From the NCBI GenBank assembly GCA_015243575.1, contig CP042469.1, forward strand, positions 2,818,929-2,882,928: a DNA stretch of 64,000 nt, written 5' to 3'. The stretch is from Clostridiales bacterium (GTDB taxonomy: Bacteria > Bacillota > Clostridia > Peptostreptococcales > Anaerovoracaceae). The stretch's first letter is position 1; each line of letters opens with the position of its first letter. Below are positions 24,676-33,239 of the stretch, piece after piece. The notes under the pieces were generated by a model. That model saw only the letters and a program-made list of their open reading frames with translations, made no database searches and was not told where the DNA came from. A program made the translations under genes and the position numbers.

Positions 24676-26388
24676 TTAATTGATCCAGTCATTTACCGCC
24701 AAAGAACTGCCGCGATTACGCTCTGTTGCAGATAAGATCAGTTCCTGATTCTGCGTAACAAACACACCAGCTCCATACCGGAAATGTACACCAAACGTAC
24801 CAATTCCACCACCGTTACTGATCATATGAATCTGATCGAGCTCTTGACCGATGGTCCAGTTTTGCGTATTGATTTGATACAGATATGCATAATCAGCATA
24901 AGAAGCTCCTGAATTCTGAGACCATAGACCGATCAAGTAAACAGCATTCGTTCCTTCTTCCGTAACCAGACCAAATCCCTGAAAGTCTTTTGCAAAACCA
25001 AAGCTTCCCACTTCAGTAAACGACGCATTTTCAAGCCCTCCGGAAGCCGGAGCGCGGTAAACATGATAAACGCTGTTACTTTCATCCAGATGGGCTACTA
25101 TCATCAGGTAGTACTCTATTCCTGCCGCTTCATAGGTAGTAATACCCAAGGCACCAGCTTTATGGTTCACAGCCAGATCAAAGGGTTCCACCCTGCGCAG
25201 TTCCTGTACCGGCAGCGAGCGAAGATCATAAAGCGAGATATGGGCCTGCGTATCTTGCTCTGTGGGAACGAGCAAATAATCTCCGATGCTCTGGATTCCT
25301 CCCGGATGGTTCCAATTGCTCAGATACGTTTTAAATCCGTACTGATCGCTGCCGTTTTTCTTACCAGCAACGATGTGAGCATAGGAAGCAGATGAAACAC
25401 TATGGGTCAGAAGAGCATAACGATTGCCTTCCGCATTATCATACTGTGTATATCCTTGGACATGACAGGAAATCGAATCATAGTTACCGGTAAAGCCCTG
25501 TAGGTTTGTCAGACTGCCATTAACTGGAAGTCCCCGGAAGGCTGCTCTGACATCAGGTATTGGAACCGCACGGTCTTTTGCGGTACCCGGAACATACAGC
25601 GCTTCCAGAGAGATTGTGCTCACATCATTCCCTCCCCGTAAAAACGAGGCATAAACCGTACGGCCGCTGGTATCGGTACCAAACACAAGAACACGTTCGG
25701 GGCCGTCACTATCACGGGTGTGCTGGCCTTTTTTCTGTCCAAACCACCAATTATTGCTCACTCCTGATTTCCCCTGTGCAAAGGCGGCATCAGGAAAAGT
25801 AACTGTAATCCCTTGAGAATAACCAGGAGCGGTAATAGCAAGTCTCAGATCCCCGATAAATGCAAAATTAAGATCTCCGGCCGAGTGATCAAAGGTTGTA
25901 CGATCTCCGTTCACACTGTTGTCATTGTAACCCGAAAGCCGTGTATTAAACCAGGACGCTACCGTTCCCGATCCGCTGCGGCCGACTTCAAAAGAAAATT
26001 TTCCATTGGACAAGGTATGTACCTTTCCGACATAGTTTTTCCCATTGGGATCTTGACCCGAGGTGATACTGAATTCCTTTACTGTAAAAGTTCCGCTTGT
26101 AATCTGAATCCCGTCGGAACCCTTAACCGTCACTTCATTGTTGTGATAGGACATCGCGACGCTTACCTCCCCCGCAGGCGCAGCTGCTTCCGACAAAGAA
26201 GCTTCTTCCAACGGAATGGCTTCTTCCAATGAAGCAGCATCTCCCAACGGAATGGCTTCTGCCAATGAAGTAGATTCTCCCGATGGAATGGCTGCTTCCA
26301 ACGAAGCAGCAGCTGCCATGCCTCCCATGCTGAAAAATAACCCTGTTGCGAGTAAAATGCTAAAAAAACGTCTGGAATGGTTTTTCAT
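24676..26388 (-). CDS. Secreted protein of unknown function with N-terminal 12-residue repeats
   Basis: A 570-residue product from ATG 26388, which follows AGGAGGAAG. A signal peptide is evident: basic KNHSRR, hydrophobic FFSILLATGLFFSMGGM, then AAAA. Next comes a low-complexity stretch of 12-residue repeats built on SLxEAIPxG. The main part (about 75-570) is rich in Gly, Tyr and beta-type segments with several aromatic and Asp-rich turns. It looks like a beta-propeller or lectin-like extracellular domain, but no family was recognised. It is the last gene of the LacI-MBL-Tct operon, 28 bases after TctA, so it may bind or process the substrate that TctABC imports. No anchor motif or membrane segment at the C-terminus is visible. 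Confidence 0.6.
   Translation of the reverse strand: MKNHSRRFFSILLATGLFFSMGGMAAAASLEAAIPSGESTSLAEAIPLGDAASLEEAIPLEEASLSEAAAPAGEVSVAMSYHNNEVTVKGSDGIQITSGTFTVKEFSITSGQDPNGKNYVGKVHTLSNGKFSFEVGRSGSGTVASWFNTRLSGYNDNSVNGDRTTFDHSAGDLNFAFIGDLRLAITAPGYSQGITVTFPDAAFAQGKSGVSNNWWFGQKKGQHTRDSDGPERVLVFGTDTSGRTVYASFLRGGNDVSTISLEALYVPGTAKDRAVPIPDVRAAFRGLPVNGSLTNLQGFTGNYDSISCHVQGYTQYDNAEGNRYALLTHSVSSASYAHIVAGKKNGSDQYGFKTYLSNWNHPGGIQSIGDYLLVPTEQDTQAHISLYDLRSLPVQELRRVEPFDLAVNHKAGALGITTYEAAGIEYYLMIVAHLDESNSVYHVYRAPASGGLENASFTEVGSFGFAKDFQGFGLVTEEGTNAVYLIGLWSQNSGASYADYAYLYQINTQNWTIGQELDQIHMISNGGGIGTFGVHFRYGAGVFVTQNQELILSATERNRGSSLAVNDWIN
26189..26310. repeat. 36-bp tandem repeats inside the secreted protein gene
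   Basis: GGAATGGCT recurs at 26213, 26249 and 26285 with exactly 36-base spacing, and a degenerate further unit lies on the left. The repeats encode a 12-residue motif just after the signal peptide. Such exact periods can change copy number by slippage. Confidence 0.75.
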
Positions 26389-26416
26389 TGCGTTCTTCCT
26401 CCTAATTTTATTGCGC

Positions 26417-27910
26417 TTAAGCCAGCGCCTTCTTCTTGGCCCGTGAATTTCTCCAGGCAAACAGCAGAACAGAGCCTAATGCAATGAGCAGAAATCCAAG
26501 GCTGATGGGTCGAGTGACGAAAATACTAAGGCTGCCATCAGATAGAATCAAAGCACGTCTGAAATTCATTTCTGCGAGAGGTCCAAGCACGATCCCCAGA
26601 AGAATCGGCACTAACTGGAAGTCCATTCTCCTAAGGAAATATGCCAAAATACCAACCACGATAATGATATAGACATCATACAGACTGTTGCTGGTGGAAT
26701 AGGCACCGGCAATGCAGAAGGTCAGCACAATACACGCCAGAAGTTCGTAAGGAATCCGTGTTATGTGTGCATAGAATCTTGTGAAGACACTACCGATGAG
26801 ATACATGAAAATATTGACTACGAAAAGTCCCAGCATGATGGCATATAGAATATTGCCTTGTTCCCGAAACAGCATAGGACCAGGCACCATGCCATGAATC
26901 ATGAAAGCGCCCATAAGAATCGCGGTTGCTCCGTCACCGGGCACACCAAGGGTCAGCATGGGGATCATAGTTGAGCCGCAGGCACCATTATTTGCAGATT
27001 CGGAAGCAGCGACTCCCTCAATTTCACCTTCGCCGAAGGTCTCCGGGTGTTTCGAGGTAGTTTTAACCTGATTATATGCGATAAACGCAGCTAATCCGCC
27101 TCCGGTACCCGGCGTTGCACCAATGATTACTCCGGTGAGAGATCCAATTCCAATGGGCTTCCGGCATCGTTTGTATTCCTCTCGCGTGATTTTGCTTTTG
27201 GTAATACTGGATGCATCAACAATTTTTCTGTCTGTACGCGGGTTATACTGAGATTTCATCATAATCTCAGAGATCGCAAATAATCCAATCAATGCAATAA
27301 TAAGATTGATGCCGCTCATAAGGTTGATCTTTCCAAAAACAAAGCGTGTTGTTCCGCTAATATTGTCCATTCCGATGGTCGATATAAAGATTCCGATACA
27401 GGCACCGATCAAACCCTTAAAGATACTTTTATTTGATACGCTTGCAATGACGGAAAGGCCGAATATTGCAAGGGCCAGGTACTCTGCCGGGCCGAAAAGC
27501 AATGTAATCTTTGCAATCTGAGGTGCAAGAAACAACAAGGAACCTGCACTGATCAGTCCGCCGATTGTCGAGGCAAACAGTGCCATAGAAAGTGCCTTGT
27601 ATGCCTCACCTTTCTTGGCCATGGGATAGCCATCAAAAAGTGTAGCAGCATTTGCCGACGTTCCCGGTGTATTAATGAGGATTGCGGTAATCGAACCCCC
27701 ATATGTACCCCCGCAGTAGATCGCAAGCAGCATCAGAATCGCCATGGTAGGATCCATTCCATAGGTTAACGGGATACAGAGAATAATTCCCAGATCTGAT
27801 GTGAGCCCGGGAATTGCTCCAACAACAATGCCTAGGGCCAAACCCACTGGGATAATCAAGAAATTTTGCCACTGCAAAAGTGTCTCCAGACCAGCAAAAA
27901 ATAAGTCCAT
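26417..27910 (-). CDS. tctA: Tripartite tricarboxylate transporter, large permease TctA
   Basis: A 497-residue protein with about 11-12 membrane helices. The TctA signature is clear at the N-terminus (VGAIPGLTSDLGI, then GGTYGGSITAILINTPGTSA) and is repeated in the middle (GATPGTGGGLAAF, then CGSTMIPMLTLGVPGDGATA), the two inverted halves with Gly/Pro-rich loops. It forms the membrane channel with TctB and receives substrate from TctC, driven by an ion gradient. Substrate may be a di- or tricarboxylate. It lies 19 bases after tctB. Confidence 0.93.
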   Translation of the reverse strand: MDLFFAGLETLLQWQNFLIIPVGLALGIVVGAIPGLTSDLGIILCIPLTYGMDPTMAILMLLAIYCGGTYGGSITAILINTPGTSANAATLFDGYPMAKKGEAYKALSMALFASTIGGLISAGSLLFLAPQIAKITLLFGPAEYLALAIFGLSVIASVSNKSIFKGLIGACIGIFISTIGMDNISGTTRFVFGKINLMSGINLIIALIGLFAISEIMMKSQYNPRTDRKIVDASSITKSKITREEYKRCRKPIGIGSLTGVIIGATPGTGGGLAAFIAYNQVKTTSKHPETFGEGEIEGVAASESANNGACGSTMIPMLTLGVPGDGATAILMGAFMIHGMVPGPMLFREQGNILYAIMLGLFVVNIFMYLIGSVFTRFYAHITRIPYELLACIVLTFCIAGAYSTSNSLYDVYIIIVVGILAYFLRRMDFQLVPILLGIVLGPLAEMNFRRALILSDGSLSIFVTRPISLGFLLIALGSVLLFAWRNSRAKKKALA

Positions 27911-27929
27911 TTTTCTCCCCCTTTCTTGT

Positions 27930-28394
27930 TTACGGCAATGAAACCCTAAGCAACATCTTGAATATGAAATACACGACTCCTACCATGGCAAGCGGGATTG
28001 CATAATAATACCACCTGCGGGCGCCGTAAAAAACTAGAATTGCAATGGTCAGCAGCATAGTGGAAATCAGAAATCCCACCCATGTAAGCGCTACGAGATA
28101 AGCCAAAAAGATAGCCGCGTATATGATGCTTTTGAGTTCCTTTTGAAAGTGTTCTGAACTCAGGGTTGTCCTTGTTATGACAACTTCTTTTTTTGGCGCT
28201 GTAAAGATGCCTTGCAGGAGCAAACAGAATGAGAATATTCCCATTCCTCCGATTACAATTTTGGGCACCGTCTGCGCGTTGATCGCAGAGGTTTCCATTG
28301 TATCGATCTGACTTGGGATCAGCAGCCACAGCACCACAGCTGCGACCAAGAAAACAGATCCCGACATAATTTCCGAATTGTATTTCAGTTTCAT
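27930..28394 (-). CDS. tctB: Tripartite tricarboxylate transporter, small subunit TctB
   Basis: A 154-residue protein with four predicted helices in the TctB pattern: one near the N-terminus (SGSVFLVAAVVLWLLIP), one at about 45-65, and a tight pair near 90-150. The family is poorly conserved in sequence; assignment relies on size, topology and position between tctC and tctA. Confidence 0.85.
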   Translation of the reverse strand: MKLKYNSEIMSGSVFLVAAVVLWLLIPSQIDTMETSAINAQTVPKIVIGGMGIFSFCLLLQGIFTAPKKEVVITRTTLSSEHFQKELKSIIYAAIFLAYLVALTWVGFLISTMLLTIAILVFYGARRWYYYAIPLAMVGVVYFIFKMLLRVSLP

Positions 28395-28478
28395 GCTATC
28401 ACCTCGGTTTCACAGGTGCGGAAGAGAGGCCCCATCGGAAAACAGGCCCCCCCACCGCACAGTAAGCTTGATGTTATG

Positions 28479-29495
28479 TTATTTGAGGAGCGTGATATAG
28501 TCTTCCATCGCCTTGCTTTGTTCATCGATCTTTTGCAGAATTTCGTCCTCCGTGCCGTCCCATGCTTTCATTCCCATTTCGGACATAAACTTCTGGAACT
28601 CAGGATCCGCATAAACCTTCTGAAGAAACTCAGTCAAAACCTTTTTCTTTGCATCATCCACACTGGATCTTACTGCAAAATAGTCCATACCGATAAACTC
28701 CGCATCAATTCCCTGCTCCTTGAAGGAAGGAATCCTGCCGATTCCATCAACCTCTATGCCATCGGGAATAAAGGTCCCAAGGCAGGCGAGCTCTCCGCTC
28801 TTGACATAATCGCGATAGACGGGAGGGGATCCAATGGCAATATCCACATGTCCGCCAGCCAGAGCATTGATTGCATCCTGACCGCCGTCATAAGGTACCG
28901 CTTCTGCCGGCAGACCCAACCTCTTGAAGAGCACTGAGATCATCGTATAGCTATCGTTGCCCGGACCACCGGTGGTTGCATATTTTATGGTTTTTCCCGA
29001 TGCTGCATACTCCTTGAGCTGATCCAGGGTTTCGATACCACTTTTGCCCGGGTTTGACAGAACAACGAACTCAACCTCACGCATACCGATAAGAGGCGTT
29101 ATATCATCGATTGTATAATTGACGTTCTGAAAGCTTGGTGTCAGTGAAAATAACGGGCCGTTTGCCACGATCATGGAATAACCGTCGTCCGCAGCCTGAA
29201 GCGCAGCAGCCATTGCAATTGTTCCTGCGCCACCAGTTTTATTCTCCACGATAACAGGTACACCCAAGTATTTTTCACCATAGGATGCGATTTGGCGTGC
29301 AATGGTGTCCGGTCCGCCGCCGAGACTCCAAGGCATAATGATGGTAACCTGCTTTTCAGGGAAGCCGTCTGCAGGTTTTTCACTATCTTCCGGCGTTGAG
29401 CCATTTGCCGCAGGCTTTGCACCACAGGCAGTCACCGATATCAGCAGCGCTAATGCCAAAAGGACGGTGAAGAATCGTTTCATCGAGCTTTTCAT
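28479..29495 (-). CDS. tctC: Tripartite tricarboxylate transporter, substrate-binding lipoprotein TctC
   Basis: A 338-residue Bug/TctC-type binding protein. The signal peptide ends in a lipobox (LISVTAC, lipidated Cys24), then a linker. The family features are present: VTIIMPWSLGGGPDTIARQIA at the first binding loop, VENKTGGAGTIAMAAA and, later, YATTGGPGNDSY. It delivers a carboxylate-type ligand to TctBA from outside. A short gap (30 bases) follows the metallo-beta-lactamase-fold gene. Confidence 0.92.
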   Translation of the reverse strand: MKSSMKRFFTVLLALALLISVTACGAKPAANGSTPEDSEKPADGFPEKQVTIIMPWSLGGGPDTIARQIASYGEKYLGVPVIVENKTGGAGTIAMAAALQAADDGYSMIVANGPLFSLTPSFQNVNYTIDDITPLIGMREVEFVVLSNPGKSGIETLDQLKEYAASGKTIKYATTGGPGNDSYTMISVLFKRLGLPAEAVPYDGGQDAINALAGGHVDIAIGSPPVYRDYVKSGELACLGTFIPDGIEVDGIGRIPSFKEQGIDAEFIGMDYFAVRSSVDDAKKKVLTEFLQKVYADPEFQKFMSEMGMKAWDGTEDEILQKIDEQSKAMEDYITLLK

Positions 29496-29525
29496 TGTAA
29501 TTCCTCCATTCTTATCAAAACAAAT

Positions 29526-30497
29526 TTATCTGATAAATTCCGTGTGAATCCCACGGGAATCAATCACAAGCTTTATGGCGCGAGCGCCGTCCGGGTTTTG
29601 GAAATAAGGGGGATAGTCTCGTTCATCTGTAAAAAGTAGAGTTACATTGGGATGTAAACGCAGTAAGGTGTTATATACCTCTGGGTTCGCACTGTGATAG
29701 CGTCGATCAGAAGATGCCGTTGTAATGACATGGGTCAGCGGCATTTTAGAAAATACTTCCTCGCTAATGCTGTCCTTTTGACCATGGTGCGGCAATTTGA
29801 GAACGTTTACATTTTGGAGCGCTGAAAAGAATTCCGGAGACCATTTGTCAGGGCAATGGTCTGCTGACAGCAACAATGCGGTGTTTTCGGCACTAACCTT
29901 GAGAAGCAGACTGCTTTCGTTTGCAGTACGATCAAGATCAAGAAGCGCTTTTGTCGAGTCCTCCGCTGTCAATGCCTCTGTCAGCAGATTCTCAAAAGAC
30001 TGCTTCGTTTCAAAGGATGGTGCAAGTACATCAAGTTCTATGCCTGATGACAGAAGGATACGATCCCCGTTCTGCAGGACTTTCACTGGAATTGCCTGAT
30101 GTTTTGCCAACTCCAGAATACGAATTGTAGCAAGGAGGGCTGAAGTGAATAGATGAACGCTGGGCGGCACGGATCGAGCAGCAGCCAACGTCGTTCCTTT
30201 TAGAAACAAAGCTGGGTCATAAGGCAAGCGAATCTCACCCACAGAAACCTGATCGAAAATAGCCTCTAATCCACCGATATGATCCTCGTGAATATGAGAC
30301 AGAATCATCAGATCAATCTTTGACAGCCCTGTTTGCTTTATGTACTCCGCCGCAGGGATACGAAACGGAAAGTCTTTAAACTCTCCTGTCAATGCACTGC
30401 CGCCGTCCAGCAGCAGTGTAAATCCATTCGATTCAACTAAAATAGCGTCTCCATAGCCTACATTGATAAATGTTACTTCCAATACACACCTCACCAT
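29526..30497 (-). CDS. ComEC/Rec2-like metallo-beta-lactamase-fold hydrolase
   Basis: A stand-alone hydrolase domain of about 320 residues, without the membrane competence domain of ComEC. Zinc motifs are intact: LSHIHEDHIGG (HxHxDH type), LLSADHCPD and LPHHGQKDS. It begins EVTFINVGYGDAILVE, a hallmark of the group. No signal peptide, so it is probably cytosolic. ATG 30497 lacks a ribosome binding site; the TTG at 30482 with GAGGTG before it may be the real start. Substrate could be a phosphoester or a lactone. Its place between a LacI regulator and the Tct transporter suggests a catabolic hydrolysis step. Confidence 0.8.
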   Translation of the reverse strand: MVRCVLEVTFINVGYGDAILVESNGFTLLLDGGSALTGEFKDFPFRIPAAEYIKQTGLSKIDLMILSHIHEDHIGGLEAIFDQVSVGEIRLPYDPALFLKGTTLAAARSVPPSVHLFTSALLATIRILELAKHQAIPVKVLQNGDRILLSSGIELDVLAPSFETKQSFENLLTEALTAEDSTKALLDLDRTANESSLLLKVSAENTALLLSADHCPDKWSPEFFSALQNVNVLKLPHHGQKDSISEEVFSKMPLTHVITTASSDRRYHSANPEVYNTLLRLHPNVTLLFTDERDYPPYFQNPDGARAIKLVIDSRGIHTEFIR

Positions 30498-30537
30498 AGT
30501 TCATTTTTCGCCAAACAAAAGATGCCAATCCACGTTT

Positions 30538-31533
30538 CTAAGTAGTCTGTCGAATCACCAGCTCCACTGGTGTTTGAATTACTTGCTTCGGAGGAGTCTC
30601 CCCTTCTATTTGAGCAATCAGCTGCTCTGCTGCAATGCAGCCCATGGCAGCCTTATCCACACGCACCGTGGTTAATTCCGGTTCTACCAAATGACTGATT
30701 TCACTATCATCAAAACCAATGATAGCAACATCCTGAGGAATCCGTAATCCTGCGCGCAGCGCCGCCTTTAAAGTTCCGACGGCAATTGTATCATTGGTAC
30801 AGAAAATGGCCGTAGGGCGATCGGGTAAGGACAGCATCATTGACGCACATTGGGTAGCTTGCTCTGCTGTTGGTTCTATGGTCTGCACAAAACGAAGATC
30901 AATCGTCTGTCCGATCTCCCTCAGTGCATCACAATAGCCATTGTAACGGGAAGTGCATACATGAGGCGAGAACGCACCTGCGATGATCGCGATTTTGCGA
31001 TGTCCCCGCTCGGTCAGATGCCGCATAGCAAGCAGCGCACCACCATACTGATCGGTCGTAACGCAGGTCAAATCATCCACATCAATTGCGTTATTCAGCA
31101 CTACAACCGGCATATTCTGGCGTCTTAGATCCATTACCATCTGTGCATCAGATTGACCGGCAAGAATAATACCATCCATTTGCTTTTTCACGCAGGTCTG
31201 CCCGTTAGGCAAGCGTAAATCCCGGTCAGACGAGATAAAAAGGCTATAGCCTTTTCGAGCACAGGTCTGCAGTACACTTTCAAATATCGGCGAATAAAAG
31301 GGATTCAGCACCACAGGATACTGCTTTTCATAGATAACAAACCCAATATTATCCGTACGACCTCGAACCATTGCCCGCGCTATAGCATCAGGTGTGTAAT
31401 TCAATGCACGTGCAGCTTCATATACTCTCTGGCGCGTTTTTTCCGCAACCTGATCCGGGCTGGCAAACGCACGGGAAACAGTCGCCTTGGAATATCCGCA
31501 CAAATCTGCTACATCTAAAATTGTTGCAGCCAT
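30538..31533 (-). CDS. LacI family transcriptional regulator
   Basis: A 331-residue protein starting at ATG 31533 (AAAGGTGG before it). The N-terminal helix-turn-helix TILDVADLCGYSKATVSRAF and hinge YTPDAIARAMVRG are followed by a periplasmic-binding-protein-like ligand domain (NIGFVIYEKQYP at the start, VAIIGFDDSEISHLVEPELTTV near the end). It is the first gene of the MBL-TctCBA-secreted protein operon. Two dyads upstream, at 31550-31565 and 31640-31663, are likely operators, so it should repress its own operon until the imported ligand appears. Confidence 0.92.
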   Translation of the reverse strand: MAATILDVADLCGYSKATVSRAFASPDQVAEKTRQRVYEAARALNYTPDAIARAMVRGRTDNIGFVIYEKQYPVVLNPFYSPIFESVLQTCARKGYSLFISSDRDLRLPNGQTCVKKQMDGIILAGQSDAQMVMDLRRQNMPVVVLNNAIDVDDLTCVTTDQYGGALLAMRHLTERGHRKIAIIAGAFSPHVCTSRYNGYCDALREIGQTIDLRFVQTIEPTAEQATQCASMMLSLPDRPTAIFCTNDTIAVGTLKAALRAGLRIPQDVAIIGFDDSEISHLVEPELTTVRVDKAAMGCIAAEQLIAQIEGETPPKQVIQTPVELVIRQTT

Positions 31534-31549
31534 ATCCAACCACCTTTCC

Positions 31550-31565
31550 ATGAAAACGTTCTCAT
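31550..31565. promoter_or_regulatory. LacI-type operator (near-perfect dyad)
   Basis: ATGAAAACGTTCTCAT has a central CG and one mismatch between arms, the classic LacI-family form. It lies 17 bases upstream of the regulator start at 31533, so it would autoregulate the operon. Confidence 0.6.
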
Positions 31566-31639
31566 TTTTTTATAAAAGAAAAGTTCTATAAAATGTTTAT
31601 TAATCAGCGATTTCAACTTATAGAACTAAAATTACCATA

Positions 31640-31663
31640 CATGAGAATGCGATCGTTCTCATG
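31640..31663. promoter_or_regulatory. Second LacI-type operator dyad
   Basis: CATGAGAA and TTCTCATG are perfect arms around TGCGATCG. It shares the GAGAA/TTCTC half-sites with the dyad at 31550-31565, about 90 bases away, allowing looping or control of the divergent dehydrogenase. Confidence 0.55.
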
Positions 31664-31704
31664 CTGCTATAATATCGCTATTTAAATTCGTTGTCAAGGG
31701 GTGT

Positions 31705-31757
31705 TTATTCATTATTGTTATTCATTATTGTTATTCATTATTGTTTATTCATTATTC
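31705..31757. repeat. Four tandem copies of a 13-bp AT-rich unit
   Basis: TTATTCATTATTG is present at 31705, 31718 and 31731, and a fourth copy (last base changed) at 31745 after one inserted base. It is located between the operators and the dehydrogenase promoter. Confidence 0.8.
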
Positions 31758-31957
31758 TGTTTCTTTATTTTTCTGAACCACGTTTTCATTTTGGATTCAT
31801 GACGGCTTCTATGGTCGGTTATCTCACTTTGCAGAAAGCGGACACAGATACCCCCATCCCGTCTTTTTAAGCCATTGAATCTGGCAGGAATCAAATTCTA
31901 TAATGAAATTATTCTACTATCACTTGATTGAAATATTGAATAAAGGAGGATTTATTT

Positions 31958-33064
31958 ATGAAAATCAAAGCTGCTGTAACTTACACGAAGGGGTCACCTT
32001 TCAAAATTGAAGAAGTAGAGCTGGCTTCCCCCAAGGATGACGAGATTTTAGTAAAGATCGTTGCATGCGGGGTTTGCCATACGGATCAAGCGGTCCGATT
32101 TCAGCACATTCCAGTCCCGCTTCCCGCGGTTTTGGGACACGAAGGCTCAGGTATCGTTGAACAGATCGGCAAAAATGTTACACAATTTGAGATTGGCGAC
32201 AAGGTGGGGATTTCATTCGGGTTCTGCGGCAAATGTACCAACTGCATAACCGCTCACCAGCATGCTTGCGAGAATTTCAACGCAATTAACTTTGGGGGAG
32301 TCCAGCCCGACGGCACCACACGGCTGTCAACAGCAGAAGGAAAGCCGCTATCCACTTTCTTCGGCCAGTCTTCCTTTGCAACCCATGTTGTAGTTAATGA
32401 AAACAGTGCAGTTAAGATCCTTCATAATGACATCGATCTTGCTCTGATCGGTCCCATGGGCTGCGGCATCCAGACCGGCGCTGGTGCGGTTCTAAACCGC
32501 CTGCGGCCGCAATTCGGCTCCACCATAGCCGTATTTGGCTGCGGCACTGTTGGAATGAGTGCTATCATGGCTGCCAAAATTGCCGGCTGCGAGAAAATTA
32601 TCGCCGTGGGGGGCAACCCCAAGAGTTTGGCATTGGCCAGGGAGCTGGGCGCAACTCATACGATCAACCGCAAGGAAGTAGAAGATATTGTTGGCACCAT
32701 CCGCAATGAGATAACCAATGGTGGTGTCAATTATGCAATCGATACCACCGGTGTGCCTGATTTTGTAAAAAGTGCCCTGGCCTCTTGCCGTGTCATGGGA
32801 ACCGCTGTAGTGCTGGGTGCTACTGGCGATTTAACTCTTAATATCCAAACCGAGCTTATGGGTGATGCCAAAAGTCTCATCGGCATTGTGGAAGGTGACT
32901 CCATTCCCAAGCTGTTCATTCCCCAGCTGCTTGATTACTATGAGAAGGGAATGTTCCCCTTTGATAAACTCATAAAGTTCTACCCCTTCGGACAGATTAA
33001 CGAGGCCTTTGCCGCATCCGACTCCGGCGAGTGTATTAAAGCCGTATTAAAGATGGAAGGCTGA
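31958..33064 (+). CDS. Zinc-dependent alcohol dehydrogenase
   Basis: A 368-residue medium-chain dehydrogenase. Catalytic zinc ligands are in ACGVCHTDQ and LGHEGSG; the structural zinc lobe reads CGKCTNC then C. The dinucleotide loop is VFGCGTVGMSA. The residue region after beta-2 reads AVGGNPKS, without the usual Asp, which may favour NADP. It resembles aryl or long-chain alcohol dehydrogenases (XylB-like). It stands alone between two regulated operons, with a strong ribosome binding site and terminator. Substrate cannot be told. Confidence 0.88.
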   Translation: MKIKAAVTYTKGSPFKIEEVELASPKDDEILVKIVACGVCHTDQAVRFQHIPVPLPAVLGHEGSGIVEQIGKNVTQFEIGDKVGISFGFCGKCTNCITAHQHACENFNAINFGGVQPDGTTRLSTAEGKPLSTFFGQSSFATHVVVNENSAVKILHNDIDLALIGPMGCGIQTGAGAVLNRLRPQFGSTIAVFGCGTVGMSAIMAAKIAGCEKIIAVGGNPKSLALARELGATHTINRKEVEDIVGTIRNEITNGGVNYAIDTTGVPDFVKSALASCRVMGTAVVLGATGDLTLNIQTELMGDAKSLIGIVEGDSIPKLFIPQLLDYYEKGMFPFDKLIKFYPFGQINEAFAASDSGECIKAVLKMEG

Positions 33065-33090
33065 GAAAGCCAGCTGTACTCATAAAAAAA

Positions 33091-33137
33091 CCCCCAGGAA
33101 TGGCACCAAGTCCATAATCCTGGGGTATATTTTTTTA
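33091..33137. terminator. Bidirectional intrinsic terminator
   Basis: CCCCAGGA (33092-33099) and TCCTGGGG (33118-33125) form a perfect 8-bp stem. An A-run lies to the left and a T-run to the right, so it serves the plus-strand dehydrogenase and possibly the minus-strand SDR operon. Confidence 0.8.
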
Positions 33138-33215
33138 ACCAATTACCTGGCATTTTTAACCAATATCGGATATTCCTTTAATCAATCATCGGGTATTACC
33201 TTAATCAATCGTTCC
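33135..33215. repeat. Four imperfect 21-23 bp repeats
   Basis: TTAAYCAAT recurs at about 33135, 33156, 33178 and 33201, each followed by a variable T/C/G-rich part. It lies between the terminator and the SDR stop codon. Meaning unknown. Confidence 0.5.
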
Positions 33216-33239
33216 GACAAGGGGCATTGAAAATCAATT

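Larger units (their letters stand above)
31534..31957. other. Divergent regulatory region between LacI operon and alcohol dehydrogenase
   Basis: No gene is seen. It carries two LacI-type operator dyads, four 13-bp tandem repeats (31705-31757), and the promoter area of the plus-strand dehydrogenase, which has AAAGGAGG before ATG 31958. Confidence 0.5.
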
